Below are positions 1 through 4,376 of a DNA stretch of 8,095 bases, one piece after another. Source of the stretch: an uncultured Roseiflexaceae bacterium (lineage in GTDB: Bacteria; Chloroflexota; Chloroflexia; Chloroflexales; Roseiflexaceae); assembly GCA_903932805.1 (NCBI GenBank), contig CAIZHO010000576.1:1-8095 (forward strand). Direction: 5' to 3'. Position 1 is the first letter of the stretch, and each line of letters begins with the position of its first letter. Made by a program: the position numbers and the translations under genes. The notes beneath the pieces are model-generated. The model searched no databases. It saw only the letters and a list, made by a program, of their open reading frames with translations, and was not told the DNA's origin.

Positions 1-398
1 ACCAGCACGATGCGCGGGCCGCCTTTGCCGAGGATGGTGAATGCAATCGTATCGGCGGTACGCGGATCTTTCCAGCGCGTCAGTTCCCAGTTGCGTTGGC
101 GCCCCCAGCGGGCAATCCATTCGGTGCGCGCGTTGATCGCGTCGACGTCGGCGACGGGGAGCGCGCATACGTCGGCCACCTGGCGCTCGCACTCGTCGCG
201 CGTCGCGGCGCCGTAAGCCAGCAATGTCTGCGGGAACTCAGGAGTCAAGCCGCCATCGAGGGCTGCCAGCGCATCGTGCAAGCCCCATATCAGCTGCATG
301 CGACGCAGATGCCAGGCCGGCCGCTTGGGGCCAGTCTCGCGCATCAGGATGAGTTGGCGCAGGCGCTGCCGGAGTACCTGGCGGGAGGGTTGGGTCAC
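1..398 (-). CDS. Unrecognised protein, partial (3' end beyond window)
   Basis: A minus-strand frame is open from a GTG at 398 to the window edge, giving about 132 residues. It begins (M)TQPSRQVLRQRLRQL and continues through WIARWGRQRNWELTRWKDPRTA to FTILGKGGPRIVLV at the edge. The N-terminal part is rich in Arg, Leu and Ala and looks helical and soluble, with no signal peptide or membrane segment. I recognise no family. The gene lies where many genomes have prmC, the RF1/RF2 methyltransferase, downstream of prfA, but nothing here resembles PrmC. The start is uncertain: the GTG has no Shine-Dalgarno sequence, the frame stays open upstream without an ATG, and an ATG further in (LILMRET) is also possible. 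A TATAAT box about 30 bp upstream and a terminator-like hairpin behind prfA suggest its own transcript. That the frame is coding is likely from its length and codon character; its function is unknown. Confidence 0.6.
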   Translation of the reverse strand, partial: MTQPSRQVLRQRLRQLILMRETGPKRPAWHLRRMQLIWGLHDALAALDGGLTPEFPQTLLAYGAATRDECERQVADVCALPVADVDAINARTEWIARWGRQRNWELTRWKDPRTADTIAFTILGKGGPRIVL

Positions 399-428
399 AG
401 GAGGGTTCCCATGGGTGAATCTGCATTT

Positions 429-434
429 ATTATA
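429..434 (-). promoter_or_regulatory. Candidate -10 box (TATAAT) for the unrecognised gene
   Basis: A perfect TATAAT reads leftward here. It would place a transcription start near 422-425, about 25 nt before the GTG at 398. No good -35 hexamer sits 16-18 bp upstream, where the sequence is GC-rich. The box lies just beyond the hairpin that could end the prfA transcript, a sensible place for a new promoter. Confidence 0.4.
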
Positions 435-467
435 GACAAATCCCCTCACGCTGCCGCACACAGACAA

Positions 468-510
468 ACACCCCCTCCGCCCGCAACCTGCGTTGCAACG
501 AAGGGGGTGT
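468..510 (-). terminator. Nested stem-loop after prfA, probable terminator
   Basis: The 9-bp arms ACACCCCCT (468-476) and AGGGGGTGT (502-510) are exact reverse complements. Inside the 25-nt loop is a second small stem, GCAAC (483-487) with GTTGC (492-496), around a 4-nt loop. On the minus strand the outer stem is followed by TTTGTCTGTG, which is only moderately T-rich. The hairpin begins 20 bp after the prfA stop codon. Its position and GC-rich stem fit an intrinsic terminator; the weak U-tract lowers confidence. Confidence 0.5.
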
Positions 511-529
511 GCCAATCCGGGGCACAGTG

Positions 530-1618
530 CTAGGCGTCGACACCTACGGCACGCAGGCGTTCGGCGTTGTCATAGACGGTCAGCGCGTCGATGAGTTTGT
601 CGATGTCGCCGTCGAGCATGCCGGGAATGTTCGAGAAGTTCTGACCGATGCGGTGGTCGGTCAAGCGGTCCTGGGGGAAGTTATACGTACGCACTTTTTC
701 GGCCCGTTCACCAGTCCCCACCTGGGCCAGACGTGACTCACCGACAGCCTTGGCGCGCTTTTCTTCTTTGATGGCAAACAGCCGTGCGCGCAACACGCCC
801 ATGGCTTTTTCTTTGTTTTTGAGCTGCGAGCGGCCGTCCTGACAGGTGACCACCATCTCGTCGGGGGTGCCGCCGCGATAGACGATACGCACGGCAGAGT
901 CAGTGGTGTTCACACCTTGACCACCGTGACCGCCGGAGCGGAACACGTCGATGCGGAGTTCTTCTTGCTTGATTTCGATGACGTCGTCGTCGAGTTTGGG
1001 GAGCACGGCGACGGTGGCGGTCGAGGTATGGATGCGGCCGCGCGCTTCGGTCGCAGGGACACGCTGGACGCGATGCACGCCTCCCTCATACTTGAGGCGG
1101 CTGTACGCACCGTCGCCCTGGATTTCGACCGAGATTTCTTTGTAGCCGCCGATGCCGTTCTCGGAGGCATTGAGAAGCTCAACCTTCCAACCCACGCGCT
1201 CTGCGTAGCGCAGGTACATGCGGTAGAGGTCTGCCGCAAAGAGGGCCGACTCGTCGCCGCCTTCGCCTTGGCGCAGCTCCATGATCACCGAGCGTTCGTC
1301 GTTGGGGTCTTTGGGGAGCAAGAGCAGCTTGAGTGATGACTCGAGGCTCTCGCGTTCGCCGTTGAGGGCAGTGAGTTCTTCTTGGGCCATAGAGCGCATT
1401 TCTGGCTCGTCGGCTGAGGTGTTAAACATCTCTTGGGCATCGGCAATCTGGGCAACGACGTCGTTGTAGCGACGGAAGGTCGTCACCACCGCCTCGAGGT
1501 CGCGTTGTTCACGGGCGACCTGTTGGAGGCGCGGCAAATCGGTCAATACGGCCTGATCGGCCATCTGTTCAGTCAAATCTTCGTAGCGTTGGACGACGTT
1601 ATTGAGCCGGTCAAACAT
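530..1618 (-). CDS. prfA: Peptide chain release factor 1 (RF1)
   Basis: RF1 recognises UAA and UAG stop codons in the ribosomal A site and triggers hydrolysis of peptidyl-tRNA. The 362-residue product matches the usual length of about 360. After a helical N-terminal domain come the stop-codon-reading PAT tripeptide at 188-190, in the context HRVQRVPAT, and the catalytic GGQ at 232-234, in GGHGGQGVNTTDSAVRI. The PAT motif marks it as RF1; RF2 carries SPF at that place. The conserved C-terminal segments RTYNFPQDRLTDHRIG and LDGDIDKLIDAL are also present. I chose the ATG at 1618 because GAGGGAG lies 5 nt upstream and the protein then begins MFDRLNNVVQRYEDL, as expected. An in-frame extension to 1762 is open but has no family resemblance. 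The gene follows rpsU after 149 bp. No prmC follows it inside the window. Confidence 0.97.
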   Translation of the reverse strand: MFDRLNNVVQRYEDLTEQMADQAVLTDLPRLQQVAREQRDLEAVVTTFRRYNDVVAQIADAQEMFNTSADEPEMRSMAQEELTALNGERESLESSLKLLLLPKDPNDERSVIMELRQGEGGDESALFAADLYRMYLRYAERVGWKVELLNASENGIGGYKEISVEIQGDGAYSRLKYEGGVHRVQRVPATEARGRIHTSTATVAVLPKLDDDVIEIKQEELRIDVFRSGGHGGQGVNTTDSAVRIVYRGGTPDEMVVTCQDGRSQLKNKEKAMGVLRARLFAIKEEKRAKAVGESRLAQVGTGERAEKVRTYNFPQDRLTDHRIGQNFSNIPGMLDGDIDKLIDALTVYDNAERLRAVGVDA

Positions 1619-1623
1619 GGCGA

Positions 1624-1630
1624 CTCCCTC
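1624..1630 (-). promoter_or_regulatory. prfA ribosome binding site
   Basis: GAGGGAG on the minus strand lies 5 nt before the ATG at 1618. It decides the start of prfA against the longer open frame that continues upstream to an ATG at 1762. Confidence 0.8.
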
Positions 1631-1641
1631 TTGTTGTATGT

Positions 1642-1667
1642 CTACCGCACGCAGCGGGAGGCGGTAG
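1642..1667 (-). promoter_or_regulatory. Hairpin in the prfA leader
   Basis: Exact 7-bp arms CTACCGC (1642-1648) and GCGGTAG (1661-1667) flank a 12-nt loop. The structure ends about 12 nt before the Shine-Dalgarno sequence of prfA. It is not followed by a T-run, so it is not a typical terminator. Whether it affects translation or mRNA processing between rpsU and prfA cannot be told from sequence alone. Confidence 0.3.
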
Positions 1668-1725
1668 AAAGGGCGGATTGCACGGAGGGTGGGCTGCGTG
1701 GACCACACAACAATCCAAAGCCGCC

Positions 1726-1739
1726 CCGGTACGTACCGG
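1726..1739. repeat. 14-bp perfect palindrome between rpsU and prfA
   Basis: CCGGTACGTACCGG is an uninterrupted perfect palindrome. It begins 28 bp after the rpsU stop codon. It could be a binding site for a dimeric regulator, or in RNA a 5-bp stem closed by an ACGT tetraloop. No T-run follows it on the minus strand. The observation is direct; any function is a guess. Confidence 0.35.
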
Positions 1740-1767
1740 AACGGCTGGTGGAATATCTGCACAAGGA

Positions 1768-1962
1768 CTAATGACCGGTCTGGGCCATCTTCTTGCGGCG
1801 ATTGCGTTCAGCGCGGCGACGCTTTTCTTTGCGTTGCTCACTCTTGGAAACGAATTGCATCTTCTCCCGGTAGGTTTTGGTGATGCGCTCGGCCACGACA
1901 ATCTTGTTGAAACGACGAAGCAACTGTTCGATGCTTTCCCCGTCACGGCGATCGATTTTCAT
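1768..1962 (-). CDS. rpsU: 30S ribosomal protein bS21
   Basis: bS21 is a small basic protein near the mRNA exit region of the 30S subunit, where it supports translation initiation and base pairing with the anti-Shine-Dalgarno sequence. The 64-residue product shows the family pattern: a short N-terminal strand (MKIDRRDGESIEQLLRRFNK), then a helix with YREKMQFVSKSEQRKEKRRR, and a strongly basic C-terminal tail (AERNRRKKMAQTGH). Length is within the family range of roughly 58-70 residues. The ATG at 1962 is the only good start. A purine-rich AGGGG lies 13 nt upstream, farther than ideal, and is part of a small hairpin. prfA follows after 149 bp with no clear terminator between them, so the two are probably cotranscribed. 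The candidate promoter is at 2017-2045. Confidence 0.9.
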   Translation of the reverse strand: MKIDRRDGESIEQLLRRFNKIVVAERITKTYREKMQFVSKSEQRKEKRRRAERNRRKKMAQTGH

Positions 1963-1968
1963 GCGCGT

Positions 1969-1980
1969 AGGGTTTCCCCT
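1969..1980 (-). promoter_or_regulatory. GNRA-type hairpin over the rpsU Shine-Dalgarno region
   Basis: Read on the minus strand, AGGG-GAAA-CCCT forms a 4-bp stem closed by a GAAA tetraloop, ending 6 nt before the rpsU ATG. The AGGGG that would act as the Shine-Dalgarno sequence is the left arm. Folding would therefore compete with ribosome binding, and when folded it moves the remaining sequence closer to the start. Regulation by bS21 itself is possible but unproven. Confidence 0.3.
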
Positions 1981-2016
1981 TTCACCCCCCTCCCGAAAAC
2001 TAGAAGAATTCTATTA

Positions 2017-2045
2017 AGTATACGAAGATTGAACTGCAAATGCAA
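2017..2045 (-). promoter_or_regulatory. Candidate sigma70-type promoter for rpsU-prfA
   Basis: On the minus strand TTGCAT (2040-2045) is separated by exactly 17 bp from TATACT (2017-2022). The -10 matches consensus at five of six bases; the -35 matches only at its first three. Transcription would start near 2010, leaving a leader of roughly 50 nt before rpsU. The leader is purine-rich, with a G-run near 1983-1994. It is the best promoter-like signal I see upstream of rpsU. Confidence 0.4.
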
Positions 2046-2114
2046 ACGTACCTGTGATTCTGGTGAGGACAAAAGAGGAACGATCACGCAGAGGCGCGAA
2101 GGATAGTGAGAAGC

Positions 2115-2190
2115 GAGTAGGTAGTAATTAGTAGCTAGTAATTAGTAGGTGGTAATTAGTAGGTGGTAGTGAGTAGGTGGTAGTGAGCAG
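2115..2190 (+). repeat. Degenerate heptamer array, left arm of inverted element
   Basis: The stretch divides into 7-base units without gaps: gagtagg, tagtaat, tagtagc, tagtaat, tagtagg, tggtaat, tagtagg, tggtagt, gagtagg, tggtagt and a final partial gagcag. From 2136 onward two unit types alternate, so there is also a 14-base period. The unit is related to TTAGTAG, which appears in perfect form at 8012-8053 and in reverse complement at 2345-2379. Diffuse related sequence begins near 2101. No coding frame here looks real. Confidence 0.85.
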
Positions 2191-2310
2191 TTTTTTCACG
2201 CGAGGCAAACATGCTCTGGGTCTTGTACGCAAATTTGGTCCGTTCGCACCATTGATTTCTGGGCGACGCAGCGCAGTAGCGCGCAGCGAATTCCATCCTC
2301 ACCATGATTC
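2191..2310. other. Non-coding core between inverted heptamer arms
   Basis: This 120-bp spacer separates the two repeat arms. It starts with a run of six T, is of mixed composition, and contains a small GCGC-AGTA-GCGC hairpin at 2271-2282 and a direct repeat of CGCAGCG (2267-2273 and 2282-2288). I see no gene, tRNA or known RNA family in it. Short open frames crossing it run into the repeats and show no protein-like character. Confidence 0.5.
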
Positions 2311-2383
2311 AACCTACTCACTCCTCACCACCTGTACTCAAAAACTACTAACTACTAACTACTAACTACTAACTACTAACTAA
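2311..2383 (-). repeat. Heptamer array, right arm of inverted element
   Basis: Five perfect tandem CTACTAA units occupy 2345-2379, followed by a partial CTAA. CTACTAA is the reverse complement of TTAGTAG. Leftward from 2340 the units decay into forms such as GAGTAGG and AGGTGGT (read on the minus strand) that resemble those in 2143-2190. The arm therefore faces the 2115-2190 array as an imperfect inverted repeat. It begins only 9 bp after the stop codon of the tRNA-binding gene, and no ordinary terminator lies between. Confidence 0.85.
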
Positions 2384-2392
2384 CACCTGCCT

Positions 2393-2746
2393 CTATCCTG
2401 CACGTGCACCATTCGGTACCGCTACCTCAGGCACAGCGAGGGCTGGCGTAATCCCGTCCGAAAAGCCGATGTCGAACAACATCCCCTCGGACACTTCGCC
2501 GGCCATCTTTTTGGGGGCTAGATTGACGATGAACAACGCCTGTTTGCCCACGAGTTCCTGTGGATTGCTCCGTTCTTGCTTGATACCAGCCAGGATGGTG
2601 CGGGTCATCGCGCCGAAGTTGACAATCAGCTTGAGTAACTTGTCGGATTTGGCGACCTCGAGGACCTGCTCGATGGTGCCGACGCGGATGTCGATCTGGT
2701 CGATGACGTCGAAGGTGGTGAGTGCTTTGATCGGGGCGTATTCCAT
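2393..2746 (-). CDS. Stand-alone tRNA-binding OB-fold protein, MetRS C-terminal-domain-like
   Basis: The 117-residue product consists almost entirely of one EMAPII/Trbp111-type tRNA-binding domain. Visible family motifs are DIRVGTI (19-25), the SDKLLKL strand (34-40), the NLAPKKMAGEVSEGML segment (75-90) and PNG near the end (111-113). Known relatives are the C-terminal dimerisation and tRNA-binding domain of bacterial methionyl-tRNA synthetase, free Trbp111, and the chaperone-like CsaA. The SDKLLKL and NLAPKKM-SEGM pattern is closer to the MetRS type than to CsaA. Such proteins usually dimerise and bind the outside corner of tRNA without catalytic activity. No MetRS catalytic domain is encoded in the window, so this is either a separate subunit or an independent tRNA-binding protein. 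Start: ATG at 2746, with only a weak purine-rich AGAGAAAAGAG upstream. It is the last gene of the smc block, 80 bp after the PHP gene. Confidence 0.85.
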   Translation of the reverse strand: MEYAPIKALTTFDVIDQIDIRVGTIEQVLEVAKSDKLLKLIVNFGAMTRTILAGIKQERSNPQELVGKQALFIVNLAPKKMAGEVSEGMLFDIGFSDGITPALAVPEVAVPNGARAG

Positions 2747-2826
2747 GGGATTACTCTTTTCTCTTGGTTATCTTACCCACGCTCGTCGCGGGTGAACGTG
2801 TACGCATTGTCTCGAATAGGCGAACA

Positions 2827-3657
2827 TCATACCGGCAACCCCACGCGGCGCAGCAACGGCAACATGTGCAGGGCATCCCAACGGGCCAGCGGCTGATCGG
2901 GGTGGTGCGAGTCAGAACCGCCGCTGATGAGCAATCCGTGCTGCTGTGCCTGGCTGAGGTAGAAATCAATTTGGGCAGCGGTATGCGCTGGATAAAAGAC
3001 TTCGAGGCCATCGATACCCGCCGCCACACATGCCGCGATATCTGCAGCATCCGCCGGGATAGCATAGACACCTTTAGATCTGCCGGGATGGGCAATCAAT
3101 GCTACCCCGCCGGCAGTGTGGGCAGCGGCAATGACCTCAGGGACTGAGGGTGGATTATACGAGCCCTGTCGTGCCAGCAAAAACCGCATCCCGGCTGCCT
3201 CGTCGTCGCCGTCGACACGACCGGGCAGATTGTTGTGCGCTGCCAAGGCAGTCGCTACTTCGGAGACATTGATATGGCGTGTCGAATCCTGCGCAAATGA
3301 CGGCATGCGCCAGCCCTCGGCGGGCAGGGTAGCGATGAGTCGCTGCGCGTCGGCAGCGTTACGGGCATCGACCGAGGCGCACAATGCCAACACTGCGGGG
3401 TGCAATGGGTCGATCCCGTACATCAGGGTGTGCCAGAGCTTACCGTTGTGCGCGCTGTCGACCTCGCAGCCTGCCACAAAGCCCAATCCCGCCTGGTCGG
3501 CAGCCGCCCGCATCGCCACCACTCCCGCGGTGGTGTTGTGATCGGTGATGGCAAACACTGCGATTCCAGAGATTTTGAGCGCGGGGATGAGGGTGCCCGG
3601 GCGCCAGCTCGAGTGGTGCGGGAGCGCGTCGGAGTGGATCTGCAGGTCCGCGAGCAT
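2827..3657 (-). CDS. PHP-domain metal-dependent phosphoesterase
   Basis: The 276-residue product is a single-domain PHP-family protein, a TIM-barrel-like fold that holds two or three metal ions and hydrolyses phosphate esters. Its length fits the free-standing YciV/TrpH-like group, some of which act on nucleotides or RNA ends. The metal-site motifs appear in order: DLQIHSD (4-10), ITDHNTT (37-43), GCEVD (63-67), WHTLMYG (75-81), LIAHPGR (187-193), GLEVFYPAH (217-225) and GGSDSHH (246-252). In the first motif the usual H-x-H is Q-x-H, so one metal-binding histidine is replaced by glutamine. The same change occurs in some active-looking PHP proteins. No signal peptide is seen, so it is cytoplasmic. 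The ATG at 3657 is preceded by a weak GAGAAAG. It starts 30 bp after the HAD gene, so cotranscription is likely. The substrate cannot be told. Confidence 0.88.
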   Translation of the reverse strand: MLADLQIHSDALPHHSSWRPGTLIPALKISGIAVFAITDHNTTAGVVAMRAAADQAGLGFVAGCEVDSAHNGKLWHTLMYGIDPLHPAVLALCASVDARNAADAQRLIATLPAEGWRMPSFAQDSTRHINVSEVATALAAHNNLPGRVDGDDEAAGMRFLLARQGSYNPPSVPEVIAAAHTAGGVALIAHPGRSKGVYAIPADAADIAACVAAGIDGLEVFYPAHTAAQIDFYLSQAQQHGLLISGGSDSHHPDQPLARWDALHMLPLLRRVGLPV

Positions 3658-3687
3658 GCTTCGTTCTTTCTCTGCGCGCGCTGTTTT

Positions 3688-4347
3688 CTACAACGCGAAG
3701 TGGCGCATCAGTTCTTCGTAGTCGTGCACGATCACATCGGGCTTGGCAGCAGCCAACTCGGCAGCGGTGTGCGTCGTCGCAATCGCGACCGTGTACATAC
3801 CCGAGTCGCGGACTGACTGCAAACCGGCGAAGCTGTCTTCGATGCCGATGCAGTGCTGCGGTGCATGACCCAAGCGGCGGGCCGCCTCGATAAAGATATC
3901 CGGGGCTGGTTTGCCATGCTTGACCTCGCTCCCGAGCGTGATTGCGCCGAAGTACGCGGGGAGCTGCAAACGCTCCAACGTCGGTCCCACATTGGCATGT
4001 GGCGCCGAGGTGGCAATGGCCGATCCCAGCCCATGGGCATCCATATGCGTGAGGAACGCATGCAAGCCCTTGACGGGATGAACGTGGTGCATCAGCGTCC
4101 GGTAGAGTATCTCTTTTTCGTCGGAATAGGCCAATAATTCTTCGTCGCTGAGTGGGCGGCCAAACAACACCGGGAAGATTTCGCTGTTGCGTTTGCCTGA
4201 CAAACTGGCGATGGTCGCTTCATCGGGCGTGGCAATCGTGTATTTGTCACGGAAAATCGTAAAGGCTTCTTCGTGCAAATGCATATTGGGCGTCAACGTG
4301 CCGTCCATGTCAAAAACAACGGCTTTGTAGTCTGCGAGTCGTGGCAT
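3688..4347 (-). CDS. HAD-superfamily hydrolase, beta-phosphoglucomutase-like
   Basis: The 219-residue product has all HAD subfamily I motifs: DMDGTLT (13-19; Asp13 would be the nucleophile and Asp15 the acid/base), TS at 113-114, Lys146 in HGKPAPD, and the metal-binding ED at 170-171 in IGIEDSFAGL. A helical cap of about 70 residues lies between motifs I and II, as in subclass IA. KPAPDIF followed by EDS-AG is typical of beta-phosphoglucomutase and related sugar-phosphate phosphatases, but the substrate is not deducible. Two starts compete. An ATG at 4380 overlaps the smc stop as ATGA and would add 11 residues. The ATG at 4347 has GGGAGGT 5 nt upstream and gives the usual short N-terminus before strand 1, so I prefer it. 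Either way it is closely coupled to smc, with the PHP gene 30 bp downstream. Confidence 0.9.
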   Translation of the reverse strand: MPRLADYKAVVFDMDGTLTPNMHLHEEAFTIFRDKYTIATPDEATIASLSGKRNSEIFPVLFGRPLSDEELLAYSDEKEILYRTLMHHVHPVKGLHAFLTHMDAHGLGSAIATSAPHANVGPTLERLQLPAYFGAITLGSEVKHGKPAPDIFIEAARRLGHAPQHCIGIEDSFAGLQSVRDSGMYTVAIATTHTAAELAAAKPDVIVHDYEELMRHFAL

Positions 4348-4352
4348 GCGGG

Positions 4353-4359
4353 ACCTCCC
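4353..4359 (-). promoter_or_regulatory. Ribosome binding site of the HAD gene
   Basis: GGGAGGT on the minus strand lies 5 nt before the ATG at 4347. It is one of the best Shine-Dalgarno sequences in the window and is the main reason for choosing this start over the ATG at 4380 that overlaps the smc stop codon. Confidence 0.7.
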
Positions 4360-4376
4360 TATGCGAGCGGGTACGC

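Noticed and set aside
1619..1762. In-frame N-terminal extension of RF1 by 48 residues
   Set aside because: The frame is open, but the added residues do not resemble RF1, and a good ribosome binding site stands before the ATG at 1618.
2177..2365. Short plus-strand frame ending in a Ser/Thr/Leu repeat
   Set aside because: It runs from the left heptamer arm through the core into the right arm. Its tail is simply the translated heptamers, and no ribosome binding site precedes it.
2115..2383. Insertion sequence
   Set aside because: There is no transposase frame and no target-site duplication that I could identify; the arms are tandem heptamers, not IS-type terminal repeats.
2775..2793. Small hairpin in the PHP to tRNA-binding-gene spacer as a terminator
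   Set aside because: A 7-bp stem with one G-U pair is possible, but no T-run follows on the minus strand, so termination is not supported.
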